A DNA stretch of 64,000 nucleotides from Bradyrhizobium sp. CCGB01 (GCF_024199795.1 NZ_JANADK010000001.1:7564001-7628000), one strand, 5' to 3'; shown: positions 35,084 to 43,263, counted from the stretch's first letter. Program-made: numbers and translations. The notes: generated by a model from the letters alone, not told the origin.

Positions 35084-35126
35084 GGAGCGGGCAAAGACGC
35101 GACGCGTCCTTGCCCGCTCCGCTTTA
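35084..35126 (+). terminator. Long terminator-like hairpin
   Basis: GGAGCGGGCAAAGACGC pairs with GCGTCCTTGCCCGCTCC, one mismatch in 17 pairs, around a 3-base loop. Ts are few (GCTTTATCC). It follows the second small exported-protein gene by 19 bases. Confidence 0.65.
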
Positions 35127-35170
35127 TCCGGGCTGCGTGAACAGCTGAGGCCGCGTCGAGCACCGACGCC

Positions 35171-35260
35171 GTAGGGTGGGCAAAGCGAAAGCGTGCCCAC
35201 CAATTCCATCCATCACGAAGACGGTGGGCACGGCGCAACGCGCCTTTGCCCACCCTACGA
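35171..35260. repeat. Palindromic repeat, family E copy 2
   Basis: GTAGGGTGGGCAAAGCG at the left is the complement of CGCCTTTGCCCACCCTAC at the right except for small changes, with a second pair GTGCCCACC / GGTGGGCAC inside. It shares outer arms with the copy at 31652-31790. Confidence 0.8.
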
Positions 35261-35277
35261 GATATCGCTTGTTGCCC

Positions 35278-35763
35278 TCACGCGTCCTTGTGCGCGCCGG
35301 GATGGATCAGGATGTCGCGCGCGGCGGCGAGGTCGATGAAGGCTTCCGCGCTGCCGCCCCGGTCGGGATGCATGCCCTTGGCGGCGCGGCGATAGGCCTG
35401 GTTGATGTCGTCGCAGGTGAGCTGAACGGCGAGCGGCAGGCCGAGCATCCTGCGGGCACGATCCTCGCTGGAGAGCTTCTTCGGCATGGCGTTGCGGCGG
35501 CCGAAGCGCGGCGCGGTGAGATCATGGACGACTTCGAGGATCACGCCGACGCGGCGCTGCGCCGCCAGCGTGACACCGTGATCGTCATTGTCCACGGCCT
35601 GACGCAGCACCGGAAGCGCCTGCTCGGCCGCCTGTCGCAGCGTGGCATCCGTGCTCATGCGCGCGATCTCGGCCACCAGCCGGCCCGCCTCGGCCCAGTC
35701 GGCCGACCGCGCCGACCGCAGGCGTTCGAGAGCCAGTTTCCAGGATTCAAGCCGTTCCATCAT
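35278..35763 (-). CDS. J-domain protein
   Basis: About 161 residues; the start is one of two adjacent ATGs without a strong ribosome site. The N-terminal two thirds is an all-helical segment (WKLALERLRSARSADWAEAG) with no recognised family. The C-terminal third (about residues 100-160) is a compact J-domain, RRMLGLPLAVQLTCDDINQA, then YRRAAKGMHPDRGGSAEAFI with the essential His-Pro-Asp. J-domains stimulate Hsp70 (DnaK) ATPase, so it is probably a specialised co-chaperone. The unusual C-terminal location and short J-domain distinguish it from DnaJ. Confidence 0.85.
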   Translation of the reverse strand: MMERLESWKLALERLRSARSADWAEAGRLVAEIARMSTDATLRQAAEQALPVLRQAVDNDDHGVTLAAQRRVGVILEVVHDLTAPRFGRRNAMPKKLSSEDRARRMLGLPLAVQLTCDDINQAYRRAAKGMHPDRGGSAEAFIDLAAARDILIHPGAHKDA

Positions 35764-35874
35764 GCGCGCAACGTTTAGCAATGAAGATCAGTATGCCAAG
35801 GCCGCCGTTTCCGACCCCTTAATTTCGAGTTAGCCTTTCATGAAACTTCGAAACGAATCCGGGAGGAAATTGTC

Positions 35875-36642
35875 ATGGCATTGCTCGCAAACCACATCGC
35901 CGTCGTCACGGGCGCCGGCTCCGGCATCGGCCGGGCGATCGCCGCCGGCTACGCCCGCGAGGGCGCGCAAGTGGTTCTGCTCGACGTCAACGCCGACACG
36001 GTCGCGGAGGCCGCCCAGGAGATCCGCAAGGACGGCGGCAAGGCCGAGATCTTCGCGCTCGACGTGACGAAGCGTGACGACTGCTTTGCGCTCGCGAGGC
36101 AAGTCACTGAGAAGGTCGGGCAGGCCTCGATCCTCGTCAACAATGCCGGCATCACCCGCCGCAATGCCTTCACCGCGGAGACGGAGACGGTGGCGAAGGA
36201 CTGGGACGACATCATCTCGCTCAATCTCAACGGCGTCTTCAACGTGACGCAGGCGTTCCTCGCGCCGCTACGCGCCAGCAAAGGCCGCATCGTCAATATC
36301 GGCTCGATCCAGTCCTTCGTGCATCTGCGCACGCCGAGCTCGGCGGCCTACACCACCTCGAAGCACGGCGTGCTCGGCTTCACCAAGGCGCTTGCAGTGG
36401 AGCTCGGCAAGGAAGGCGTGCGGGTCAACGCGATCGGGCCGGGCTTCATCGAGACCAACATCAACGCCAATGTGCGCGCGACCAATCCGGCGCTGGTGCA
36501 AGCCTTCGTCGATCACACCCCGCTGGCGCGCACCGGCAAGCCCGAGGACATCGTCGGCCCCGCGATCTTCCTTGCCTCGGACCTGTCGGCCTATGTCACG
36601 GGAACGATCGTGATGGTGGATGGCGGGTACCGGACGGTGTGA
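35875..36642 (+). CDS. Short-chain dehydrogenase/reductase (SDR)
   Basis: A 255-residue NAD(P)-dependent oxidoreductase of the classical SDR family. The cofactor motif is VVTGAGSGIGRAIA (residues about 10-23), ILVNNAGITRRNAF follows, the catalytic triad is Ser in NIGSIQSF and Tyr-x3-Lys in AYTTSKHG, and the C-terminus YVTGTIVMVDGGYRTV is standard. Position after Asp37 (LLDVN) favours NAD over NADP. Substrate unknown; it resembles 3-oxoacyl-ACP reductase or sugar-alcohol dehydrogenase types. The ribosome site GGGAGG is clear. Confidence 0.92.
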   Translation: MALLANHIAVVTGAGSGIGRAIAAGYAREGAQVVLLDVNADTVAEAAQEIRKDGGKAEIFALDVTKRDDCFALARQVTEKVGQASILVNNAGITRRNAFTAETETVAKDWDDIISLNLNGVFNVTQAFLAPLRASKGRIVNIGSIQSFVHLRTPSSAAYTTSKHGVLGFTKALAVELGKEGVRVNAIGPGFIETNINANVRATNPALVQAFVDHTPLARTGKPEDIVGPAIFLASDLSAYVTGTIVMVDGGYRTV

Positions 36643-36748
36643 GGCGCGGCACGCCCGCGCGCGAGATCGTCCCGCATCGCTATGCATCTCGTGCCAATCG
36701 CGGCGCCATCGCGGCATTCCCAAGGTCATCTGGTGCGATCGGCCGCGA

Positions 36749-36763
36749 TTAACCTTTCATTAA
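36749..36763 (+). promoter_or_regulatory. CtrA-type motif TTAA-N7-TTAA before the Fis-type gene
   Basis: TTAACCTTTCATTAA, followed by CC, fits the CtrA consensus TTAA-N7-TTAAC. It lies 94 bases before the ATG of the Fis-type helix-turn-helix gene, a suitable place for a promoter site. Confidence 0.5.
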
Positions 36764-36856
36764 CCAAACCCGCCCACCGTAGATTCACGGCTTGGGGGCC
36801 GTTTGTTCTCGATCGCTTCCAAAGATGGAAGCGGGCGTTGATCGGGAGGTGTGTTG

Positions 36857-37105
36857 ATGACCACTGTTCATGTCGCTGCGTCCGAGCCGGGCGCGCAATT
36901 CCTGGCCCCCAACCAGATCGTTCCGCTGTTGATCGGGGCGACCGTCGACGAGGTCGAGCGCGAGCTCGTGCTCCAGACCCTCGCACGCTGCGACGGCAAC
37001 CGCACGCGCGCTTCTCGCGTGCTCGGCCTGTCGGTGCGCACGCTGCGCAACAAGATCAGGATCTATGCGGCGTCCGGCATCGAGGTGCCCGCGTATCACG
37101 ACTAG
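36857..37105 (+). CDS. Fis-type helix-turn-helix protein, FlbD/NtrC C-terminus-like
   Basis: An 82-residue protein; the ATG seven bases after GGGAGG is chosen over GTG and TTG just before it. Residues about 32-75, VDEVERELVLQTLARCDGNR then TRASRVLGLSVRTLRNKIRI, form the Fis-like DNA-binding domain that ends NtrC-family activators such as FlbD. The receiver and AAA domains are absent, so it is a free-standing DNA-binding domain of unknown targets, perhaps a modulator of sigma-54 activators. A CtrA-like site upstream would tie it to the cell cycle or motility, an inference. Confidence 0.85.
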   Translation: MTTVHVAASEPGAQFLAPNQIVPLLIGATVDEVERELVLQTLARCDGNRTRASRVLGLSVRTLRNKIRIYAASGIEVPAYHD

Positions 37106-37218
37106 CGCGCAAGGTACGGGACGATTGATGTTGATCAGGCCCGGCGCAGCGGGCCGGCAGAATTGCTGCTGTCGTCAAACGCCGCTAAGTAGCTTGCTTC
37201 CGGTCAAGGGAGCATGGC

Positions 37219-37719
37219 GTGGCAGACGAACAGAAACGGCAGGGACCGCAGGGTCCGCGCGGACGGCAGGGCGAACCGGGACGGCCGGGACCGCAGGGTC
37301 ATCCGGGCAAGCGTGGCCCGGACGGCGCGCGTGGCAAGCCCGGGCCTCAGGGCAAGCCCGGAGCGGCCGGAAAGGCCGGAGCGCAGGGCAAGGCCGGTCT
37401 GCCGGGTAAGCCCGGTGAAGCCGGTGCGCGGGGAGCTGCGGGACCGCAAGGACCGGCTGGCCCGCAAGGCCCGCGCGGCGAGACCGGACCGCCCGGCCAG
37501 TTGCCGTCGATCGAGCAGGTGCTGCCGTGGCTCGAGCAGCTCTTCGACGCCTGGGACGAGCGCCGCCGCCAACGCGAGCAGGAAGCGGCCGAGCGCGCGG
37601 CGCTCGAGGCCGCGGTGCATGAGGCTGACGAGGCGATCGTCGATGACGAGAGCGACGACGGCGAAGACGACGATCACAGGAAAAAGAAGAAAAAGAAGAA
37701 GCACGGCCACAAGGACTAG
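37219..37719 (+). CDS. Collagen-like Gly-X-Y repeat protein with acidic-Lys tail
   Basis: A 166-residue protein. The start is a GTG with GGGAG six bases upstream; an out-of-frame ATG lies nearer the ribosome site but would not encode the repeat. Residues about 9-92 are an almost unbroken collagen-like region of about 28 Gly-X-Y triplets (for example [20 protein letters not shown]), expected to form a triple helix. A segment [20 protein letters not shown] (about 98-117) would trimerise as a coil. The C-terminus has an Asp/Glu stretch then a Lys run ([14 protein letters not shown]). No signal peptide is seen. Collagen-like proteins in bacteria are rare and mostly surface-exposed; its location here is unclear. 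Confidence 0.85.
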   Translation: MADEQKRQGPQGPRGRQGEPGRPGPQGHPGKRGPDGARGKPGPQGKPGAAGKAGAQGKAGLPGKPGEAGARGAAGPQGPAGPQGPRGETGPPGQLPSIEQVLPWLEQLFDAWDERRRQREQEAAERAALEAAVHEADEAIVDDESDDGEDDDHRKKKKKKKHGHKD

Positions 37720-37728
37720 CAGGGCCGC

Positions 37729-37944
37729 CTATTTCGCCTGATCCTCACGTGGCGGCAGCATGCCCATGCGCTCGAACTGCCAGCGCATGGCGCGGTACCA
37801 GAGATAGCCGACCAGCGTGCCCAGCAGCGTCAGGATGACGAGGTTGACGCTGCTGTAGGAGCCGCTCCACCACATCATCCATGCGGTCCACAGCGCCGTG
37901 AAGGTGACGGCGCCTGCTTTGAGAGGAATAAGGGGGCGGCTCAT
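37729..37944 (-). CDS. Small two-helix membrane protein
   Basis: A 71-residue protein starting at the ATG with GGAG eight bases upstream. Two hydrophobic stretches, about residues 10-27 (GAVTFTALWTAWMMWWS) and 33-50 (VNLVILTLLGTLVGYLWYRA), are followed by a basic/polar tail. No family recognised. It converges on the collagen-like gene with nine bases between stops. Confidence 0.68.
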   Translation of the reverse strand: MSRPLIPLKAGAVTFTALWTAWMMWWSGSYSSVNLVILTLLGTLVGYLWYRAMRWQFERMGMLPPREDQAK

Positions 37945-38041
37945 GCTCGTGCTCCGGGCGGTCAAAATCCCGGCAGACATCATCGCAAGCCGAGGCCGCT
38001 CTCACCGTGAGCCGGATCACGGAACGGACGCAGGAGGCCGG

Positions 38042-38308
38042 CTAACCGAAGCGCAGCCGCGAGCGCTCCTTGGCCTTTTCCGCCTCGACCTCACGGTCGC
38101 GCGCCGGCGCATGGGTGTGCAGTGAGGTCAGCAGCTTTCGCGCGGCCTCCGAGACTTCGGCCACCGCGAGGTCGAACGCCGCCTCATTGGCCTGCGACGG
38201 CTTGTTGAAACCCGACAGCTTGCGCACGAACTGGAGCGCGCTGGCATGGATCTCGTCTTCGGTCGCCGGCGGCTCGAAGTTGAACAGGGTCTTGATGTTG
38301 CGGCACAT
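38042..38308 (-). CDS. DUF2277 family protein
   Basis: An 88-residue cytoplasmic protein. The opening MCRNIKTLFNFEPPATEDEI and the later ALQFVRKLSGFNKPSQANEA are the DUF2277 signatures, including the Cys at position 2 and the conserved Phe-Asn-Lys-Pro-Ser. The function of the family is unknown. It is divergent from the exported alpha/beta hydrolase gene. Confidence 0.92.
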   Translation of the reverse strand: MCRNIKTLFNFEPPATEDEIHASALQFVRKLSGFNKPSQANEAAFDLAVAEVSEAARKLLTSLHTHAPARDREVEAEKAKERSRLRFG

Positions 38309-38431
38309 GCACTCTCTCCTGATGCTTCCCTCAAGGACGATCGACCGAACCGAAATCCTACATCCTCCAGGACACTTCTGCTAAGTTCCCGTAACGCGGC
38401 CGCCGATCATGAGCCGCATGGGGAGAGAAAC

Positions 38432-39493
38432 ATGAGAGCTTGTTGCGCGGCGCTGTCAGCCGTTCTGCTGTCCATCGCAACGTCGGCGGTCGCCGCCGAC
38501 TATCCGGCGCCGAAACAAGGCGACTGGGTCGCCAAGGATTTCAAGTTCCACACCGGCGAGACCATGGCGGAGCTGAAGCTGCACTACACCACCATCGGCG
38601 AGCCCAGCGGCCAGCCGGTGCTCGTGCTGCACGGCACCGGCGGCTCGGGCGCGAGCATGCTGTCATCAGCCTTTGCCGGCGAGCTGTTCGGCGCGGGACA
38701 GCCGCTCGACGCATCCAAATACTACATCATCCTCCCCGACGCGATCGGCCACGGGAAATCGTCAAAGCCGTCGGACGGCATGAAGACGAGCTTTCCGAAA
38801 TACAATTACGACGACATGGTCGAGGCGCAGCATCGCCTCGTGAAGGAAGGCCTCGGCGTCAAGCATCTGCGGCTCGTGATCGGCAACTCGATGGGCGGGA
38901 TGCAGACCTGGATGTGGGGCGAGAAATATCCGCAGGAGATGGACGCGCTGGTGCCGATGGCCTCGCAGCCGACCGAGATGGCGTCGCGCAACTGGATGAT
39001 GCGGCGGATCATGCTCGACACCATCCGCAACGACCCCGACTACAATGGCGGCAACTACACCAGCCAGCCGCGCATGATGAAATACGCCATCGCCGCCTAT
39101 GGCGTCGCCAGCATCGGCGGCACGCTGGCCTATCAGCAGCAGGCGCCGACCGCGGCCAAGGCCGACAAGATCGTCGACGAGCGGCTGGCAACACCGATCA
39201 CGGCGGATGCGAACGACTTCGTCTATCAGTGGGAGTCCTCGCACGACTACAATGCCGGCGAGAAGCTGGAGCAGATCGAGGCCTCGCTGCTGCTGATCAA
39301 CTCCGCCGACGACGAGCGCAATCCGCCCGAGACCGGCCTCACGGACGCTGCGATGAAGCGGGTCAAGAACGGCCGCCTGTACCTGATCCCCGCGAGCACC
39401 GAGACGCGCGGTCACGGCACCACCGGCAATGCAAAGTTCTACACCGAGCAGATCAGGCAATTGCTGCAAACCGCGCCGCAACGGACGATGTAA
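38432..39493 (+). CDS. Exported alpha/beta-fold hydrolase, homoserine-acetyltransferase-like
   Basis: A 353-residue protein starting at the ATG after GGGGAGAGAAAC. The signal peptide ends near AVAADY (residue 22). The alpha/beta hydrolase core has the oxyanion loop VLVLHGTGGSG, the nucleophile elbow VIGNSMGGMQ (Ser about 150), the acid in NSADDERNP and His in TRGHGT. The layout with HYTTIGEPSG and the large lid (about residues 180-270) resembles MetX-type acyltransferases, but the periplasmic location argues for a hydrolase. Substrate unknown. Confidence 0.9.
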   Translation: MRACCAALSAVLLSIATSAVAADYPAPKQGDWVAKDFKFHTGETMAELKLHYTTIGEPSGQPVLVLHGTGGSGASMLSSAFAGELFGAGQPLDASKYYIILPDAIGHGKSSKPSDGMKTSFPKYNYDDMVEAQHRLVKEGLGVKHLRLVIGNSMGGMQTWMWGEKYPQEMDALVPMASQPTEMASRNWMMRRIMLDTIRNDPDYNGGNYTSQPRMMKYAIAAYGVASIGGTLAYQQQAPTAAKADKIVDERLATPITADANDFVYQWESSHDYNAGEKLEQIEASLLLINSADDERNPPETGLTDAAMKRVKNGRLYLIPASTETRGHGTTGNAKFYTEQIRQLLQTAPQRTM

Positions 39494-39625
39494 GGCGGCG
39501 GACTGCGCATCCCGCAACGCATCATATGCGGCGCCCCGGCGCCGCATATTATTTGAGCATGCAATGCGCTGGCGGCTCGGGCTTAATCGCAACAACCAGA
39601 ATCGAGACGCGGTGAGGAGGTTCGC

Positions 39626-39979
39626 ATGCACAGGCTCGCACTGTGCGTTTGGCTGGCCGCAATGGCGGCGCAGACGAGCGTCGCGTTCGCGTTCGACAAC
39701 GGCCAATATGACCACGTCCCGCCCGACATCCGTGCCTGGTTCAAGAGCGTGATCGCACCGAACGGCGTGCCGTGCTGCGACATCTCCGACGGCCATCGCA
39801 CGGAATACGACGTGCGGGGCGGCGCCTATTGGGTGCCGATCGAGGGACAATGGATGGAGGTGCCCGATCGCGCCATCATCCGCGATCGCGGCAATCCGGT
39901 CGGCCAAGCCGTGGTGTGGTACGTCCACCACCGCGGCGCGATCATCATCAGCTGCTTCGTGCCGGCGGATGCGGTGTAG
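39626..39979 (+). CDS. Exported small protein, unknown family
   Basis: A 117-residue protein from the ATG after GAGGAGGTTCGC. The signal peptide ends near AFAFDN (residue 24). The mature part has a paired CC (VPCCDISDGHRTEYDVRGGA) and a later single Cys (ISCFVP), plus many Trp and Tyr residues, WVPIEGQWMEVPDRAI. The motif NGVPCCD-x-S-D-GH-RT is one I associate with exported hypothetical proteins of Bradyrhizobium. No function is known. Confidence 0.8.
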   Translation: MHRLALCVWLAAMAAQTSVAFAFDNGQYDHVPPDIRAWFKSVIAPNGVPCCDISDGHRTEYDVRGGAYWVPIEGQWMEVPDRAIIRDRGNPVGQAVVWYVHHRGAIIISCFVPADAV

Positions 39980-40005
39980 AGCGTTTTCGAGCGACGTGAA
40001 CGCAC

Positions 40006-40248
40006 TCAGGCCTTGAGGCCTCGCCTGGGAGAGACCTCGACATATTCGATGTCATCGCCGAAATCGCCGAGCGCGGCGCGAACGGATTTGGCGTCCCCTT
40101 CGGCGACGGTGAAGATCGCGGCGAGAGCTTGCCGCTTCTGTCCCGGAAACAGGCTCTCGGCCGCATAGCCGGCATCCCCAAGCGTCTTGATGATCTGTCG
40201 CCGCCGGCGCTGATCGACGCGATCATGGAATTTGAACTGCACGGACAT
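40006..40248 (-). CDS. Small protein beside the subtilase, possible I9-like inhibitor fold
   Basis: An 80-residue protein with no signal peptide. Pattern: strand (VQFKFHD), helix (RRRRQIIKTLGDAGYAAESL), strand pair (ALAAIFTVAEG), helix (KSVRAALGDFG), strand (IEYVEVSPRRG). This beta-alpha-beta-beta-alpha-beta order, ending in a short I-x-Y-V-E strand, is that of the I9 propeptide/inhibitor family of subtilases. It lies 46 bases downstream of a subtilase gene on the same strand. The match is structural guesswork; an unrelated ferredoxin-like fold is possible. Confidence 0.55.
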   Translation of the reverse strand: MSVQFKFHDRVDQRRRRQIIKTLGDAGYAAESLFPGQKRQALAAIFTVAEGDAKSVRAALGDFGDDIEYVEVSPRRGLKA

Positions 40249-40293
40249 GCCGAGAAGCTAACCGTTCGCGGCGCCCGATCAAGGTCATGACGC

Positions 40294-41697
40294 CTATTTT
40301 CGGCTCTTTCTCGCCTTGGCTCTCCTCCTGCGCGATTTCTTCGCTTTCGCGCGGGGCAGAGCAGCCGCAACATCCAGGAGGCCCGCGCCATATGCCGGCG
40401 TAAAATCCTTCCCCCGCATCGCCGGCAATTTCGTCGCAGTCGCAATCAGGCGCTTCGCGACCGCAAGCCCCGCTGCTTTGGATTTCGGCTTGTCGATGTA
40501 AACGAGCGCAGCGGCACCCGTGACGTGCGGCGTCGCCATCGACGTCCCGGGCCAGGAATCGTAACTAGTATGGTCGGCGAAGCTTGCCTGCACCCGGGGC
40601 ACCGTCGACAGGATGTTGACGCCCGGCGCGACCAGCTTGATGTGTTTCCCCGTATTGGAGAACGAGGCACGTCGATGGGATTCGTCGACGGCGCCGACAC
40701 CGATCGTGTCCGGGTAGCCCGCCGGATACTCCTTCGGATTGCCGCTCTCAAACTCGTTGCCCATCGCGGTGGAGACGACGACGCCGGCATCGATCAGCTC
40801 GGCGAAGATCGTCGCTTCCGCCTTCGAACGGTCCTCACCGCCAATGCTGAGGTTGATGACCTTGATGTTGGAATCGAGCGCGGCCGCGAGAGCCTTGCTG
40901 TAGAACTCGAAGTTGAAGTTCTCGTCGGCGCCCGGGCGTTTGGGATCGTCGAACACCTTCCAGCAGTGCAGCCGGCAATTGGCGAGGCCCGCGACGCCGG
41001 CCGAATTATTGATCACGGCCGCGATCGTGCCGCTGACATGTGTGCCATGGCCGAGAAAATCGCGCGCGCCGTTTCCGTCGTGACGATATTCCTCGATCGC
41101 TTCGGTGAGATCGGGATGTCCGGCATCGACACCGCTATCGAGCACAGCGACATGAACCCGCCCCGCGCCCGGCCGCGGTCTATCGAACCATCTGATGGCG
41201 CGAAGTCCCCACTGCCGGATCTTCATGGGATCGGCGGCGGCACTGAGCCACCGGTTGGGAACGGGCTCGACCAGATCCACCGCCCTCGAGGCACTCAGGC
41301 GTTTCAGGACGCCTGCATCGACCTTGCTGTCCACCTGCACGATCTGAAATCCGGCCAGCGCCTCCCGCGGTACCGCCGTTGCGGAGCGTGCGATCGAACG
41401 ATGAGCTGCGGCCAGGGCCCTCGCCTGCGGCTGCGGCTGCGCGGGCGCATCACCGTCACCGACCACGAACAGCGGCTTCATCGACTGAAGCCCGAGATTG
41501 TCGCTCAGGAAATCGATCGGACCTCTGACGTCATCGGGCATCGCGGCTCTCAGCGCGCGCTGCGTTGTCGCCCGAGGCGAGGTCGCCGCGATCTGCCGGG
41601 CGGCCTCCGGCTTCAACCGAACGATGAGCTGTCCCGGGACATGCTTGCGATGGCGCGGCCGCTCGCCCGCGACCCGCATTGCCTGCGTCGGAGCCAT
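40294..41697 (-). CDS. Subtilase (S8 family serine protease) without signal peptide
   Basis: A 467-residue protease; the start follows AAGGAAGGAATTTGTC. Catalytic triad motifs are intact: VHVAVLDSGVDAGHPD (Asp, about residue 192), FLGHGTHVSGTIAAVIN (His, about 220), and GTSMATPHVTGAAAL (Ser, about 397). Residues about 20-165 are a propeptide-like region with VPGQLIVRLKPEAARQIAAT and ending VDLVEPVPNRWL, like I9-type propeptides. No signal sequence is evident and the C-terminus is very basic (KKSRRRRAKARKSRK). It may be cytoplasmic or exported by an unusual route. The small downstream gene is a possible partner. Confidence 0.92.
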   Translation of the reverse strand: MAPTQAMRVAGERPRHRKHVPGQLIVRLKPEAARQIAATSPRATTQRALRAAMPDDVRGPIDFLSDNLGLQSMKPLFVVGDGDAPAQPQPQARALAAAHRSIARSATAVPREALAGFQIVQVDSKVDAGVLKRLSASRAVDLVEPVPNRWLSAAADPMKIRQWGLRAIRWFDRPRPGAGRVHVAVLDSGVDAGHPDLTEAIEEYRHDGNGARDFLGHGTHVSGTIAAVINNSAGVAGLANCRLHCWKVFDDPKRPGADENFNFEFYSKALAAALDSNIKVINLSIGGEDRSKAEATIFAELIDAGVVVSTAMGNEFESGNPKEYPAGYPDTIGVGAVDESHRRASFSNTGKHIKLVAPGVNILSTVPRVQASFADHTSYDSWPGTSMATPHVTGAAALVYIDKPKSKAAGLAVAKRLIATATKLPAMRGKDFTPAYGAGLLDVAAALPRAKAKKSRRRRAKARKSRK

Positions 41698-41889
41698 GAC
41701 AAATTCCTTCCTTGAAAAGCGAAAAAATACAACACCCGTTATAAGGGAAATTTTAGTTCAGCGCTACCTGTACCATCCGGGCGGGCCTGCTCCCGGTCGT
41801 CGCGCAGTCCAGTGGCTGGTCCATGCCGCGCGTGCTATCTTGCCGATGGAGTCCGATCTCGCCAACGCCACTCAATCAGGGAGACCTTC

Positions 41890-42492
41890 GTGACCGATCT
41901 TTGCGCCGAAGACCTCGCCGCCATCTATGCCAAGCCGAGCCCGCGCGTGATCGCAAAGGCGCGTCCCGCGATCGACGCGCATGCGAAGAAGTTCATCGAG
42001 ATGTCGCCGTTCTGCGTGCTTGCAACGTCAGGCGTCGACGGCAGCGTCGATGCTTCGCCGCGCGGCGGCGGGGTGGGCTTCGTCCATGTCGCCGGTCCCA
42101 ACCAGCTGCTGATGCCCGACCGTTCCGGCAACAACCGGATCGACAGTTTTCGCAACGTCGTCGAAGGATCGGGCTTCGTGCATCTGTTGTTCTTCGTGCC
42201 CGGCATCGACGAGACGCTGCGCGTCGGCGGACGCGGCACGCTGTCGGCCGATCCGGACCTGCTCGCATCGATGGTGGAATTCGGCAAGCCGCCGCGCGCG
42301 GTGCTGAACGTCGCGGTCAGCGAAGTCTATTTCCACTGCGGCAAGGCGCTGATGCGCTCGAAGCTGTGGTCGCCGGAGAAGGTGCAGCGCTCGGTGATGC
42401 CGAGCATCGGCCAAGTCATTCACGACCAGACAGGCCTGGGCGAACCGGAGAGCCAGGAGATCGTGGAAGAGCGTTACAAGACGCAGTTGTAG
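41890..42492 (+). CDS. Pyridoxamine-5'-phosphate-oxidase-like FMN-binding split-barrel protein
   Basis: A 200-residue protein; the GTG with GGGAG six bases upstream is preferred because it avoids a non-homologous leader. The fold is an FMN-binding split barrel: FIEMSPFCVLATSGVDGSVD (strand pair near residue 40), DASPRGGGVGFVHV, NRIDSFRNVVEG and VHLLFFVPGIDETLRV. The tail VYFHCGKALMRSKLW is typical of a family of F420/FMN-dependent or flavin-binding reductases of unknown substrate. It is probably a single gene, divergent from the subtilase. Confidence 0.9.
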   Translation: MTDLCAEDLAAIYAKPSPRVIAKARPAIDAHAKKFIEMSPFCVLATSGVDGSVDASPRGGGVGFVHVAGPNQLLMPDRSGNNRIDSFRNVVEGSGFVHLLFFVPGIDETLRVGGRGTLSADPDLLASMVEFGKPPRAVLNVAVSEVYFHCGKALMRSKLWSPEKVQRSVMPSIGQVIHDQTGLGEPESQEIVEERYKTQL

Positions 42493-42510
42493 GCGGTGCG
42501 CCAATCACGG

Positions 42511-42607
42511 CGTCGTCCCGAACAAGCGTAGTGGCTCGGAGTTGGCATCGCGCGCCACATTCCTCCCTGGGGCTATGGGTCCCCGCTTTCGCGGGGACGA
42601 CACCGGA
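42511..42607. repeat. Palindromic repeat, family D copy 2
   Basis: CGTCGTCCCG at the left end matches the complementary GGGGACGACAC at the right end, with the inner hairpin GTCCCCGCTTTCGCGGGGAC. It resembles the ends of the family D copy at 29484-29612 and lies between the FMN protein and bfr genes. Confidence 0.65.
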
Positions 42608-42642
42608 GTGTGTGGCGACAGAGTCTGTCGCGGCGTTAGAGC

Positions 42643-43131
42643 TTAATGCCCCTCGCCCTCGAGCCCGCCGACGTGCTTCTGCGTGTAGAGTTCGAGGCCG
42701 ATGCGGCCGATCAGGTCGAGCTGGGTTTCGAGGAAGTCGATGTGGTGCTCCTCGTCGCTCATCAGCTTCTCGAACAGGTCACGCGTGACGTAGTCCTTGG
42801 CGCCATGGCAGTAGGTCGCCGCTTCCTGATAGAGCGCCCGCGCGCTCATCTCGGCGGCGAGGTCGCACTCGATGATCTCCTTGACGTTCTGGCCGATGCG
42901 CAGGGGATCGAGCACCTGCATGTTCGGGAAACCGTCGAAGAACAGGATACGCGCGGTGAGCTTGTCGGCGTGCTCCATCTCCTCGATGGACTCCTTGCGC
43001 CAGACCTTGGCCATGTCGAGGAGGCCCCAATTGTCGAGGAAGCGGTAGTGCAGCCAGTACTGGTTGATCGCAGTCAGCTCGTGACGCAGCGCCTTGTTGA
43101 GATAGTCGATGACTTTTGCGTCGCCCTGCAT
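42643..43131 (-). CDS. bfr: Bacterioferritin
   Basis: A 162-residue heme ferritin subunit that forms a 24-mer iron store. All ferroxidase residues are present: Glu18 in RHELTAINQYW, Glu51 and His54 in ESIEEMEHADKL, Glu94 in CDLAAEMSARALY, and Glu127 and His130 in SDEEHHIDFL. The axial heme ligand Met52 (EEMEHAD) is present, so this is a true heme Bfr. An Irr-type ICE palindrome lies 43 bases upstream, so iron should control it. bfd lies upstream on the same strand. Confidence 0.97.
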   Translation of the reverse strand: MQGDAKVIDYLNKALRHELTAINQYWLHYRFLDNWGLLDMAKVWRKESIEEMEHADKLTARILFFDGFPNMQVLDPLRIGQNVKEIIECDLAAEMSARALYQEAATYCHGAKDYVTRDLFEKLMSDEEHHIDFLETQLDLIGRIGLELYTQKHVGGLEGEGH

Positions 43132-43173
43132 GGTTCACTCCAGCTTTGCAGTCCAACTCGGCCCTAAACCGAA

Positions 43174-43190
43174 TTTAGAACGCTTCTAAA
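43174..43190. promoter_or_regulatory. Iron control element (ICE, Irr-box) before bfr
   Basis: TTTAGAACGCTTCTAAA is a perfect inverted repeat (TTTAGAA-CGC-TTCTAAA) matching the ICE sequence to which the Bradyrhizobium iron regulator Irr binds. It lies 43 bases before the bfr start and 74 bases after the bfd stop. Irr would repress the storage gene under low iron. Confidence 0.85.
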
Positions 43191-43263
43191 TGAGTTTAAG
43201 GACGAGGGCAACCGGCTACGGGGACGCAGCCGGGGAAAAGCTCAGTCGGGGGTGCGGAAGTTT

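Noticed and set aside
37240..37500. Short-period repeats suggesting a CRISPR array
   Set aside because: The nine-base periodicity comes from Gly-X-Y codons in one coding frame; there are no conserved repeats with unique spacers.
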